From positions 1-63,867 of the forward strand of contig WRAQ01000013.1 in NCBI GenBank assembly GCA_009780115.1: a stretch of DNA of 63,867 nucleotides, written 5' to 3'. The notes under the pieces were generated by a model. The model had not been told where the DNA came from. It searched no databases and saw only the letters and a program-made list of their open reading frames with translations. Origin of the DNA: Lachnospiraceae bacterium (GTDB lineage Bacteria; Bacillota; Clostridia; Lachnospirales; Lachnospiraceae). Shown here piece by piece: positions 43,917-52,706 of the stretch. Position numbers and translations under genes: made by a program. Each line of letters opens with the position of its first letter. Position 1 is the stretch's first letter.

Positions 43917-45391
43917 AAACCAAAATAAGCTTTTACATTATTATAACTGACATCACTAACAAGTTTGCCCAATACTTCAATATCGTTTGGACATTCACCT
44001 TTTTCCGCCCATAGGCCGACCATATTACATAAAATCCGGCGGAAATATTCATGGCGGGTATAGGATAAAAAACTACGGGAATCGGTCAGCATCCCAACAA
44101 ATCCCCCCAGCAGCCCCCGGCTGGCCAAGTTGGTTAATTGGGCTTCCATTCCCGGTTTGGTATCATTAAACCACCACGCACTTCCTTGCTGCACTTTTCC
44201 AAGAATACCTTGGCCGGGGAAACAGGCGGCGATAGTTTGAAGCATTGCATCATCATTGGGGTTTAATGAATAAAGAATTGTTTTCGGTAATTCGTTTGTT
44301 TTTTCCAGTTCGTTCAAAAAGGCCGCAATATTGTGGCTGCATTCAAAACTGCTAATTGCATCATAACCGGAATCAGGCCCGGTTAACGCCATTTTTTGCT
44401 GATTATTATTTCGTAAGGCGCCGTAATGCAACTGCATAATAAAGCCCCGTTTTGCATATTGGCGGCCAAAAAATAATAATAGGGCAGTTTTGTATTGCTG
44501 AACCTCAAAATCGGATAGAAGAGTACCGGCTAAAGCTTTGGAGAAAATGACAGGAGTGTCATTTTCGGCATTTCGGGCATAAGGAATATAATCAAGGCCG
44601 TGGTCGGCTGTGACTGCCCCCAATTGTGCAAAAAAATCAAGGCGGTTTTCCAAGGCGGAAAAAAGGTCATCGATTGAATTAATTGGCATTTGGCAAACCG
44701 CAGAAAGTTGTTTAATGTAATCACCAAAATCTGCTTTTTCGATATTTACAGCTTTGTCAGGGCGGAAGCCGGGCAGGACTTTGGCAGTGAAACTTGGGTC
44801 ATCTTTAATTGCCTTGTGCCATTCAAGCGAATCAACCGGGTCGTCAGTGGTTACGATAACTTCGACTTTTGATTTTTCAATAATTCCCCGTACTGACATG
44901 TCGGCAGAATTGAGTTTTTGGTTACAGATATCCCATATTTCTTTGGCGTTTTGCTCTGACAGGGCTAAATCACAATCGAAATAACGTTTTAGCTCAAGAT
45001 GCGCCCAGTGGTAGACGGGGTTCCCGATTGCTTTTGGCATTATTTTTGCAAAGGCAAGGAACTTTTCATAATCATGCGTAGTATTATTGCTAAGTGAAGT
45101 ATCGTTTATCTTTGGTGCCGGAACTTCGTTCGATGCCTTAGATAAGTTCGTGATTTTATTACCGGTGACATATTTTTCATCTTCGCCATTAGCCCGCATT
45201 AAACGCCATTTATAGTGGTCGGCTTCAAGCCAGACTTGGGTAATGTTGGTATAACGGCGGTTGGCCGCGATTTCCTGGGGGTTGATATGGCAATGATAGT
45301 CTATCACGGGCATTTGTTTTGCGAAATCGTGATAAAGGGTTTTGGCGGTTTCGTTATTTAGTAAAAAATCGTTGTCCATAAATTTTTTCAT
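43913..45391 (-). CDS. uxaC: Glucuronate isomerase
   Basis: The 492-residue cytoplasmic enzyme converts D-glucuronate to D-fructuronate (and galacturonate to tagaturonate). Family marks: VIDYHCHINPQEIA, WLEADHYKWRLMRANG, TTDDPVDSLEWH, MQLHYGALRNNN and GGFVGMLTDSRSFLSYTRHEYFRR. The ATG at 45391 (MKKFMDNDFLL) has AGGAGC upstream and is the usual start; an upstream in-frame extension would run into element E1. It is the last gene of the uxuA-uxuB-uxaC unit and processes the glucuronate that GH67 frees. Confidence 0.95.
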   Translation of the reverse strand: MKKFMDNDFLLNNETAKTLYHDFAKQMPVIDYHCHINPQEIAANRRYTNITQVWLEADHYKWRLMRANGEDEKYVTGNKITNLSKASNEVPAPKINDTSLSNNTTHDYEKFLAFAKIMPKAIGNPVYHWAHLELKRYFDCDLALSEQNAKEIWDICNQKLNSADMSVRGIIEKSKVEVIVTTDDPVDSLEWHKAIKDDPSFTAKVLPGFRPDKAVNIEKADFGDYIKQLSAVCQMPINSIDDLFSALENRLDFFAQLGAVTADHGLDYIPYARNAENDTPVIFSKALAGTLLSDFEVQQYKTALLLFFGRQYAKRGFIMQLHYGALRNNNQQKMALTGPDSGYDAISSFECSHNIAAFLNELEKTNELPKTILYSLNPNDDAMLQTIAACFPGQGILGKVQQGSAWWFNDTKPGMEAQLTNLASRGLLGGFVGMLTDSRSFLSYTRHEYFRRILCNMVGLWAEKGECPNDIEVLGKLVSDVSYNNVKAYFGF

Positions 45392-45405
45392 AATGCTCCT
45401 TATAT

Positions 45406-45551
45406 CCGCGTGTGAGTATTCTTTGTACTTTGCTACAAAACACGTTTTCACTCGATGTAAAACGTTGCGTTACTAATGCGTTCAAATACACCGCATAAGT
45501 AACGACGTTTTACAACGGTTTTGCTACAAAATCAAAAATACTCACTCACGA
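45406..45551 (-). repeat. Palindromic element E1, copy c
   Basis: Ends CCGCGTGTGAGTATT and AATACTCACTCACGA are inverted repeats. The inner stem GTAAAACGTTGCGTTACT pairs with AGTAACGACGTTTTAC. It lies between uxuB and uxaC and would form a long hairpin in their shared mRNA. Confidence 0.85.
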
Positions 45552-45557
45552 CAAATA

Positions 45558-46400
45558 TCACACGCCAGAATAGGCCAAAAATCCGCCGTCGACCGGGATT
45601 GTCACGCCGGTAATAAAGCCAGACATTGAGTCGTCGCACAGCCACAGTAAAGTACCTAATAAATCTTCAACTTCACCGAAACGTCCCATCGGGGTATGGC
45701 TGATGATTTTTTCGGAGCGGGCGGTTAATGAACCGTCAGGTTTTATCAGCAAATCGTGATTTTGATTTGTCAGGAAAAAGCCCGGTGCAATCGCATTAAC
45801 CCGCAAACCGGTTTTGGCAAAATGAACGGCAGTCCACTTGGTAAAATTGTCAATCGCTGCTTTGGCGGCGCTATAAGCGGGTACTTTTGTCATCGGAAAC
45901 GGTGAACTCATGCTGGACATATTAATAATTGAAGCACCTTTAACATTAATCAGTTTCCGGGCAAAAACTTGGGTCGGGATAAAAGAACCCATGAAATTAA
46001 GTGAGAAAACCGAGGAAAAACCATCAATACTTAAATCAAAAAATGAGATAATATCGGGGTTTTCAACATCTGCTTCATCATAATACTCATTAGTAGTATT
46101 GGCTTTCGGATTATTACCGCCGGCGCCATTAATAAGAATATGATAGGTGCCAAAGTAAGTACTGATTTCCTGCTCACATTTAATTACGCTTTCTTTATCC
46201 AAAACATTACAGCTAAATTCTTTTGCATTTCCGCCGGCTTCATTAATTTGAGCGGCAATTTTCTGTGCTGCCTCCAGATTTAAGTCAACAACGGCGATTT
46301 TTACCCCGTATTTTGCAAGCTCATGGGCAAACGCCCCGCACAGAACACCACCGGCACCGGTGATAACCGCAGTTTTTCCTTTTAGATTTGATATATTCAT
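45558..46400 (-). CDS. uxuB: Fructuronate reductase, SDR type
   Basis: The 280-residue short-chain dehydrogenase has GAGGVLCGAF as cofactor loop (TGxxxGxG region), NGAGGNNP, Ser in NMSSMS and Tyr-x-x-x-Lys in YSAAK. Between uxuA and uxaC it is best explained as the D-mannonate oxidoreductase that reduces D-fructuronate to D-mannonate; Firmicutes commonly use an SDR instead of the long-chain UxuB of E. coli. The function is set by context rather than by a unique motif. AAGGAG precedes the ATG. Confidence 0.85.
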   Translation of the reverse strand: MNISNLKGKTAVITGAGGVLCGAFAHELAKYGVKIAVVDLNLEAAQKIAAQINEAGGNAKEFSCNVLDKESVIKCEQEISTYFGTYHILINGAGGNNPKANTTNEYYDEADVENPDIISFFDLSIDGFSSVFSLNFMGSFIPTQVFARKLINVKGASIINMSSMSSPFPMTKVPAYSAAKAAIDNFTKWTAVHFAKTGLRVNAIAPGFFLTNQNHDLLIKPDGSLTARSEKIISHTPMGRFGEVEDLLGTLLWLCDDSMSGFITGVTIPVDGGFLAYSGV

Positions 46401-46420
46401 AGTAAACTCCTTCTAACACC

Positions 46421-47491
46421 TCATTGTTTTTCGATTGCTTCATAAAGGCCATTTAGGTACGCTGCCCCAAGGGCACGGTCATAAAGGCCATAACCGGGGC
46501 GGCCGGTTTCGCCCCAAATCATCCGGCCATGATCCGGACGGACATAAGATTCAGGGCAGGTATCGTACATTGCTTTAACGATCGCAAACATATCTAAATC
46601 ACCGTCACTGGATAGATGGCTCGATTCACGGAAACGCCGGTATCCCATATGCTTCAAATTGCGGATATGGAGGCAGGCGATACGGCCCATTCCGCCAAAA
46701 TGTACAATAATGTCGGGAATATTATTGGAAAGATTTGTCCCTAAAGAACCACTGCAGATACAAAGTGAATGGCGGGGTGAATCATGAAGCTTGATGATTT
46801 TCTCAAAATCTTCAAAGCTATGGGCGATTCTGGGCAAACCGAAAATCGGCCAGGCCGGGTCATCCGGATGGCAAGCCATTATAATATCACATTCTTCACA
46901 AACCGGGATAATCGCATCAAGAAAATATTTGTAGTTTTCGCGCAATTTGTCCGGGGTTACATCGGCATAATGAGCCAAAGTGGTTTCAAGTTCTTTAAGC
47001 CGTTCCGGTTCCCAGCCGGGCATTGAAAAACCTTTGCTGCCATCGGCGGTTCTTTTAACCAGTTCAAGAGGGCTTATTCCCTCAAGTTCGGCTTCATCAT
47101 AAAACATGCTTTCAGAATTGTCATCAGGGTTAAGATAGGATAAATCAGTCCTAAGCCAATCCAGGACCGGCATAAAATTATAAACAATAACTTTAACCCC
47201 GAAAGAAGCAAGGTTGCGGATTGTTGTTTTATAATTTTCGATGTATTCATCACGCTTGTTGATGCCCATTTTGATATCTTCATGGACATTAACGCTTTCG
47301 ATTACTTCACAAGCCAAACCGGCAGAATGAATTGGGGTTATATATTTTTCTATTTCTTCCTTTTCCCATACTTCACCGGCGGCTTTGTAATCAAGAAAGC
47401 CCATTAGCCCGGTTATCCCGGGAATCTGTCTGATTTGTTCTAAGGTTACGGTATCGCTTTTTTCACCGAACCAGCGGAAAGTCATCTTCAT
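46421..47491 (-). CDS. uxuA: Mannonate dehydratase
   Basis: The 356-residue metal-dependent TIM-barrel enzyme removes water from D-mannonate to give 2-keto-3-deoxygluconate. MTFRWFGE, MACHPDDPAWPIFGLPRI, CSGSLGTN, HIRNLKH and YVRPDHGRMIWGE are conserved in UxuA. First gene of the minus-strand unit; AAGGAG 6 bp upstream. The next enzymes (KDG kinase and aldolase) are not in the window. Confidence 0.96.
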   Translation of the reverse strand: MKMTFRWFGEKSDTVTLEQIRQIPGITGLMGFLDYKAAGEVWEKEEIEKYITPIHSAGLACEVIESVNVHEDIKMGINKRDEYIENYKTTIRNLASFGVKVIVYNFMPVLDWLRTDLSYLNPDDNSESMFYDEAELEGISPLELVKRTADGSKGFSMPGWEPERLKELETTLAHYADVTPDKLRENYKYFLDAIIPVCEECDIIMACHPDDPAWPIFGLPRIAHSFEDFEKIIKLHDSPRHSLCICSGSLGTNLSNNIPDIIVHFGGMGRIACLHIRNLKHMGYRRFRESSHLSSDGDLDMFAIVKAMYDTCPESYVRPDHGRMIWGETGRPGYGLYDRALGAAYLNGLYEAIEKQ

Positions 47492-47555
47492 TTTCGTTCT
47501 CCTTGTTATTTATTTAATGACCGCTTCGCGGCCGCTTATTTTCCTGCTGATTTTC

Positions 47556-47564
47556 ATTATAACA
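47556..47564 (-). promoter_or_regulatory. Extended -10 promoter of uxuA
   Basis: On the minus strand TGTTATAAT is a TGn extended -10 box about 65 bp before the uxuA ATG. No strong -35 box is seen, consistent with a need for an activator. Confidence 0.5.
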
Positions 47565-47595
47565 TGACATAAGATAAACCTCATCTTAAAAAAAG

Positions 47596-47608
47596 CAAAT
47601 AGCAAGAA
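47596..47608 (-). promoter_or_regulatory. Shared motif, second occurrence
   Basis: The minus-strand ATTCTTGCTATTT is identical to 35711-35723, and the minus-strand continuation GCTTTTTT also resembles the GH67 -35 region. It lies about 35 bp upstream of the uxuA -10 box. Confidence 0.4.
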
Positions 47609-47666
47609 TTAATATAATAAAAGCAAGTTTTATCAAGCCAAAAATACTTTATTTTGATATAGTGGT

Positions 47667-47709
47667 AACTACCCGAAATATAGTTAAAAATAGTTTCAGG
47701 TAGTTTTTT
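47667..47709 (+). terminator. Leader hairpin with T-run upstream of GH3
   Basis: AACTACCCGAAA pairs with TTTCAGGTAGTT around a 15-base loop and is followed by six T. It lies 30 bp before the GH3 start on the same strand, so it looks like an attenuator or an operator palindrome rather than the end of another gene. Confidence 0.55.
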
Positions 47710-47738
47710 ATATTAAAAAAGTATGAAGGAGTATGTAA

Positions 47739-49883
47739 ATGGAATTAGTAAGAAATAAAGAAAAAGTCGCCGCTTTTCGTGAGCGGGCGAAAGAGTTAGT
47801 TAGTAAAATGACACTTCAGGAGAAAGTTGACCAGACCCTTCATACGGCTCCGGCGATTCCACGTCTCGGAGTCAAAGCGTATAACTGGTGGAATGAAGCC
47901 CTTCACGGGGTTGCCCGTGCCGGGATTGCGACCGTTTTTCCGCAAGCGATTGGACTAGCCGCCACTTTTGATGAGGATTTCCTTGAAGAAATAGCTGATG
48001 CTATCGCAACGGAAGGCCGGGCAAAATTCAATATGCAACAACAACACGGTGATACCGATATTTATAAAGGCCTTACCTTTTGGTCGCCTAATGTTAATAT
48101 ATTCCGTGACCCCCGCTGGGGCCGCGGCCATGAGACTTACGGTGAAGACCCATATTTAAGCGGCCGTCTTGGCACCAGGTTTATCTGGGGCCTGCAAGGG
48201 CATGATGAAAATTATATGAAATCGGCCGCTTGCGCAAAACATTATGCCGTTCATTCCGGGCCTGAAGATGTCCGTCATAGTTTTAATGCTATTGCAACAA
48301 AGCAGGATATGTATGAAACTTATCTTCCGGCTTTCAAAGCTTGTGTTCAAGAAGGTTTGGTTGAGGCGATAATGGGGGCTTATAACCGGACAAACGGCGA
48401 GCCGTGCTGCGGCAGTGTCGAATTATTACAAAAAATACTTCGCGCAGAATGGGGCTTTGAGGGCCATGTTGTCAGCGATTGCTGGGCAATCAAGGACTTC
48501 CATGAAGGCCATTTCGTCACTTCGACACCGGTTGAATCGGTATCAATGGCGATGAATAATGGTTGTGACCTTAACTGCGGCAATCTTTTCCATTATTTGA
48601 AGCAAGCCGTCGAAGAGGGGCGTGTCTCCGAAGAACGTCTTGATGAAGCTTTAGTTAATCTTTTTACTGCCCGGATGAAGCTTGGTGTCTTTGATGAAAA
48701 AGGCAAAAACCCTTATGATGATATTACATATGATGAAGTAGATTCACCGGCAATGAGGGCACTTAACTTGAAAGCGGCATTAAAGAGTGTCGTATTACTT
48801 AAAAATGACGGTATTTTACCGCTTGACAAAAGTAAATTAAAAACTATTGGTGTCATCGGCCCTAATGCCAATAGCCGGGCGGCCCTTGTCGGAAATTACG
48901 AGGGTACTTCCAGCCGTTATATTACTGTCCTTGAAGGGATTCAAGATTATGTAGGTGATGATGTCCGTGTCCTTACTTCGGAAGGCTGTCATTTGTATAT
49001 GCCCAAAACCAGTAATCTTGCTCTGGAAAACAACCGTCTTTCCGAAGTACAGGAAATTTGCAAGTTGAGTGATATAGTTATCGCTTGTATGGGGCTTGAT
49101 GCAACTTTGGAAGGTGAAGAGGGTGATACCGGCAATGAATATGGCAGCGGTGACAAACCTAATCTTGACTTGCCAGGTTTACAGCAAGATATACTTGAAG
49201 AGATTATTAAAAGCGGAAAGCCGACGATTTTGGTGCTTTTGACTGGTAGTGCGATGGCAATTAATTTTGCTGACGAACATGCGGCAGCGGTTCTGCAAGG
49301 CTGGTATCCCGGGGCCCAGGGCGGAAAAGCGATTGCGAAGATTTTGTTTGGCGAAAACAGTCCCGAGGGTAAATTGCCGGTGACGTTCTATCGTTCGCTT
49401 GATGAACTGCCTGATTTTACTGATTACAATATGAAGGGGCGTACCTATCGTTATATGACCGGCGATGCCCTTTATCCCTTTGGTTATGGTTTGTCTTATA
49501 CTGATTTTGCGTTTGAAGATGTCAAAGCCTTAGAGGAAAATGTAACTGCTGATGGTGTGAATATCAGCTTAACCGTCCGTAATAATGGTAAAATTGCGGC
49601 GGCAGAAACTGTTCAGGCTTATGTTAAGGTTTGCCGTGAAGGCGCCCCTAACTTCCAGCTTAAAGGAATCAAAAAGGTATACCTGGAAGCCGGCGAAGCA
49701 AAAGAAGTGAAAATTTATCTGCCGAAGCAAGCATTTGGCCTCTTTAATGAGGATGGCAAATTGGAAATTAAAAAAGGCGAGGTCTGCGTTTATATCGGCG
49801 GGCAAGCCCCTAACCGCCGTAGTGAAGAGCTGACCGGGCGCAAAGTTACCGAACTTCGGTTGGCGGTTTTGGAAGATTATTAA
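47739..49883 (+). CDS. Beta-xylosidase/glucosidase-type enzyme, GH3
   Basis: The 714-residue cytoplasmic enzyme has an N-terminal TIM barrel (~20-310) with the nucleophile Asp247 in VVSDCWAI, an alpha/beta sandwich (~350-570) with EGEEGDTGNEY, and a C-terminal Fn3-like domain (~620-714). RGHETYGEDPYLSG and CAKHYAVHSGPE are typical of the plant/bacterial beta-xylosidase subgroup, so xylose release is the likely job. AAGGAG precedes the ATG. It is divergent from uxuA and is the last gene of the island before element A. Confidence 0.92.
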   Translation: MELVRNKEKVAAFRERAKELVSKMTLQEKVDQTLHTAPAIPRLGVKAYNWWNEALHGVARAGIATVFPQAIGLAATFDEDFLEEIADAIATEGRAKFNMQQQHGDTDIYKGLTFWSPNVNIFRDPRWGRGHETYGEDPYLSGRLGTRFIWGLQGHDENYMKSAACAKHYAVHSGPEDVRHSFNAIATKQDMYETYLPAFKACVQEGLVEAIMGAYNRTNGEPCCGSVELLQKILRAEWGFEGHVVSDCWAIKDFHEGHFVTSTPVESVSMAMNNGCDLNCGNLFHYLKQAVEEGRVSEERLDEALVNLFTARMKLGVFDEKGKNPYDDITYDEVDSPAMRALNLKAALKSVVLLKNDGILPLDKSKLKTIGVIGPNANSRAALVGNYEGTSSRYITVLEGIQDYVGDDVRVLTSEGCHLYMPKTSNLALENNRLSEVQEICKLSDIVIACMGLDATLEGEEGDTGNEYGSGDKPNLDLPGLQQDILEEIIKSGKPTILVLLTGSAMAINFADEHAAAVLQGWYPGAQGGKAIAKILFGENSPEGKLPVTFYRSLDELPDFTDYNMKGRTYRYMTGDALYPFGYGLSYTDFAFEDVKALEENVTADGVNISLTVRNNGKIAAAETVQAYVKVCREGAPNFQLKGIKKVYLEAGEAKEVKIYLPKQAFGLFNEDGKLEIKKGEVCVYIGGQAPNRRSEELTGRKVTELRLAVLEDY

Positions 49884-49899
49884 TTTGTTTGTGAATGAG

Positions 49900-50007
49900 A
49901 TAAGCAAGGGGGCAAAAACAACTCGCAGGAACCTTAGGCCGCCTTCTTCCCGGGATTAAAACTAAACGGGAGAACGTGACGAAGAGTGTTTATTGCCCTT
50001 CTTGCAT
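49900..50007 (+). repeat. Element A, copy 3
   Basis: It starts TAAGCAAGGGGGCAA and ends TTGCCCTTCTTGCA, its own complementary pair. Inside are AACTCGCAGGAACCTTAGGC and CGCCTTCTTCCCGGGAT. It lies in the opposite orientation to the copy at 26416. Confidence 0.85.
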
Positions 50008-50027
50008 ATTTAATTAAGGAGAAAACC

Positions 50028-51155
50028 ATGCAATATCGTAAATTAGGCAATACCGGACTCGACATCTCAATCCTCGGTTTTGGCGCAATGCGCCTTCCGG
50101 AAATACAAAAGGGTGATGATTTTTATATTGATGAGGATAAAGCATTCCCCTTAATGCAAAGGGCGCAAGAGTTAGGCATAAATTTCTTTGATTCGGCACC
50201 GTATTACTGCCATAAAAATAGTGAGGCGGCGATGGGGCGGGCGCTTAAGGCAGTACGGGACAAGGTTTACCTTTCCACAAAACTGCCCTACGAAGAATAC
50301 AAGCAAAAAGGCGACCTTCGCCGGGCTTTGGAACGAAGCCTTACCAGGATGGAAACCGATTATATTGATTTCTATCATTTCTGGGGTATCAATAAAGGGA
50401 CAGCCGAAACGATTATCAAAGAAAATATCATGGACGAAGTACGTGAGTGTAAAGAACAAGGTTTGCTTCGATATATTTCATTTAGTTTTCATGATGCTCC
50501 GGAAAACATGAAATATATTATTGATAACATTGATTTTGCCTCTGTTTTGTGCCAATATAACTTGCTTGACCGCTCACATGAAGAAGTGATTAAATATGCA
50601 AATGAAAGAGGCGTTGGCACGGTTATCATGGGGCCGGTAGGAGGCGGGCGTTTATCACCGCCGACTGATCTTTATGAGAAATTAACCGGGAAAAAATCCA
50701 GTGCGACTTATGAAATTGCGCTTCGTTTTGTGATGGGCAACCCTCATGTTTCCTGTGCCCTTTCGGGAATGGAAAACATGGATATGTTAGAGAAAAATGT
50801 TGCGATTGCCAATAATGCCGGTGAAATTACGGAAAGTGAATGGGATAAAATTAAGGAAGCATTGGGAGAAGTCATAAAATTACGTGATTTATACTGTACC
50901 GGCTGCAATTATTGTATGCCATGCCCGGCTGATATTGAAATCCCCAAACTATTTGAATATTATATCCATGCTAATGTGTTCGGGCTTGGTGACGGAATCA
51001 AGGGTGCATACAAATGGTACAAAAAAAGTCCCTGGGGTGAAGGAAAAGTTTTCGAACATTGTACCGATTGCGGTTTGTGCGAAAAGAAATGCCCGCAAAA
51101 GCTTAATATCCGCAAAGAGTTAGAACGTGTCTGCGCGGCACTTGATGCTTTATAA
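50028..51155 (+). CDS. Aldo/keto reductase with C-terminal ferredoxin domain
   Basis: The 375-residue protein has an AKR barrel (~1-285) with the tetrad Asp (FFDSAPYY), Tyr, Lys (LSTKL) and His (FYHFWG), followed by a 4Fe-4S type end with CTGCNYCMPCP (~295) and CTDCGLCEKKCP (~350). Such fusions are common in anaerobes; the substrate is unknown. The ATG at 50028 has TAAGGAG 7 bp upstream; an upstream in-frame start would lie in element A. It stands alone. Confidence 0.9.
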   Translation: MQYRKLGNTGLDISILGFGAMRLPEIQKGDDFYIDEDKAFPLMQRAQELGINFFDSAPYYCHKNSEAAMGRALKAVRDKVYLSTKLPYEEYKQKGDLRRALERSLTRMETDYIDFYHFWGINKGTAETIIKENIMDEVRECKEQGLLRYISFSFHDAPENMKYIIDNIDFASVLCQYNLLDRSHEEVIKYANERGVGTVIMGPVGGGRLSPPTDLYEKLTGKKSSATYEIALRFVMGNPHVSCALSGMENMDMLEKNVAIANNAGEITESEWDKIKEALGEVIKLRDLYCTGCNYCMPCPADIEIPKLFEYYIHANVFGLGDGIKGAYKWYKKSPWGEGKVFEHCTDCGLCEKKCPQKLNIRKELERVCAALDAL

Positions 51156-51156
51156 A

Positions 51157-51272
51157 ACGAAGAGATTTTCTAAATTTGCATTCATTGGAACGCAAACAAA
51201 GAAAATCTAAAGCTTCGTTTCTAAGAGAACGCTGCAATCCTTGCGAAGCAAGGATTTGTTCTCCTTAAATGA
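51157..51272 (+). repeat. Palindrome cluster with E3-like end
   Basis: GAAGAGATTTTCTAA ... AGAAAATCTAAAGCTTC is the same hairpin as at 23497 with a longer loop. It is followed at 51221-51272 by AGAGAAC ... GTTCTCCTTAAATGAT around AATCCTTGCGAAGCAAGGATT, an E3 variant. Confidence 0.65.
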
Positions 51273-51296
51273 TATATATATAGGAGCAATTTACTA

Positions 51297-52628
51297 TTGA
51301 ATATAAAAGCCGTTTATCATGACCTCGGAATAAGCGAAGCGGTTTTCAATTATGGCGAGAAAATTCTAGCCGGGTTAGCGGAACGTTTCCGTGAAATTGA
51401 TGAAGTCACCGAAATAAACCAACTGAAAATTTTAAGCGCTTTCCAAAATAATCAGGTCAGTGAAGCCCACTTAAATGGCACTACCGGTTATGGATATAAT
51501 GATATTGGCCGTGATGCCTTAGAGAGAGTTTACGCCGATATTTTTCATACCGAGGATGCGTTGGTGCGCCCGCAAATCACTTGCGGTACTCATGCACTTG
51601 CAGTTGCTTTAATGAGTAATTTACGTCCCGGTGACGAATTGCTTTCACCGGTTGGCAAACCTTATGATACCTTGGAAAAAGTGATTGGTATCCGGGAAGC
51701 CCCCGGTTCACTAAAGGAGTATGGCATTACTTACCGGCAGGTTGACTTACTTCCTGATGGCGGGTTTGATTTTCCCGAGATAAGTAAAGCGCTTAATCAA
51801 AAAACGAAAATGGTAACGATTCAGCGTTCACGCGGTTATCAGACTCGTCCTTCTTTATCCATTCAGTCAATCGGAGAATTAATCAGTTTTATCAAAAATA
51901 TTAATCCTGACGTTATTTGTATGGTTGACAATTGTTATGGTGAATTTGTTGAAACTATTGAGCCTACTGACGTTGGTGCTGATTTGTGCGTTGGTTCATT
52001 AATTAAGAATCCCGGCGGCGGGCTTGCGCCATTAGGCGGCTATATCGCCGGCCGGAGTGAGTATGTCGAACAAGCGGCATATCGTTTGATTTCCCCGGGC
52101 CTTGGCAAGGAAGTTGGGGCTTCGCTTGATGTCCTTCGTTCATTTTATCAAGGTTTATTTCTTGCCCCGACTGTAACTGCTGCTGCTTTAAAAGGTGCGA
52201 TTTTTGCTGCTCGGATTTATGAAAAGGCCGGTTTCATTACCCGCCCTTTATCCCATGAAACATATCATGATATTATTCAAGCAATTATTTTTGAGGATGC
52301 CGAGGGGGTTATCGCTTTTTGTCAAGCTATTCAAGCCGCCGCCCCGGTTGACAGTCATGTGACCCCGATACCGGCGCCGATGCCCGGTTACGAGTGTCCG
52401 GTGATTATGGCGTCAGGTTCTTTTATATCCGGTTCATCAATCGAGTTAAGCGCTGACGGCCCGATTCGCCCGCCTTATGCGGTTTATTTTCAAGGCGGCT
52501 TAACTTTCCCGCATGTGAAGTTTGGGATTTTGAAAACGTTGCAGAATTTGGTGGATAAGGGGATTGTTGATAAGGGATTTCGTCGTGTTAGCAGTAAGGA
52601 AGATAAAAACATCTCTAAGTTGCCTTAG
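51297..52628 (+). CDS. Methionine gamma-lyase family protein (YnbB-like)
   Basis: The 443-residue PLP enzyme of the Cys/Met metabolism fold is often labelled aluminium resistance protein; its true reaction is uncertain. It has QITCGTHALAVAL, GDELLSPVGKPYDTLE, MVDNCYGEF and the PLP-binding lysine in GSLIKNPGGG. A TTG start fits AGGAG 10 bp upstream. The final ~12 codons (KEDKNISKLP end) and the stop lie in element A copy 4. In many Clostridia this gene follows miaA (or hfq) directly; here ~25 kb lie between. Confidence 0.9.
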   Translation: MNIKAVYHDLGISEAVFNYGEKILAGLAERFREIDEVTEINQLKILSAFQNNQVSEAHLNGTTGYGYNDIGRDALERVYADIFHTEDALVRPQITCGTHALAVALMSNLRPGDELLSPVGKPYDTLEKVIGIREAPGSLKEYGITYRQVDLLPDGGFDFPEISKALNQKTKMVTIQRSRGYQTRPSLSIQSIGELISFIKNINPDVICMVDNCYGEFVETIEPTDVGADLCVGSLIKNPGGGLAPLGGYIAGRSEYVEQAAYRLISPGLGKEVGASLDVLRSFYQGLFLAPTVTAAALKGAIFAARIYEKAGFITRPLSHETYHDIIQAIIFEDAEGVIAFCQAIQAAAPVDSHVTPIPAPMPGYECPVIMASGSFISGSSIELSADGPIRPPYAVYFQGGLTFPHVKFGILKTLQNLVDKGIVDKGFRRVSSKEDKNISKLP

Positions 52629-52706
52629 GTCGCTTTCTTCCCGAGAGAAAATATAAATTAGAATCAATTAGACCGCAGCAACGAAGAGAGTTTATTATCT
52701 TCCTTA
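52594..52706 (+). repeat. Element A, copy 4
   Basis: It has perfect 13-bp inverted ends, GTAAGGAAGATAA and TTATCTTCCTTAC. Inside are CCTTAGGTCGCTTTCTTCCC and CAATTAGACC. Its first 35 bases are translated as the C-terminus of the YnbB-like protein. Confidence 0.9.

Noticed and set aside
45392-45451. Longer uxaC start
   Set aside because: The upstream extension is encoded by element E1 and lacks a ribosome binding site, while MKKFMDND has AGGAGC and fits the family.
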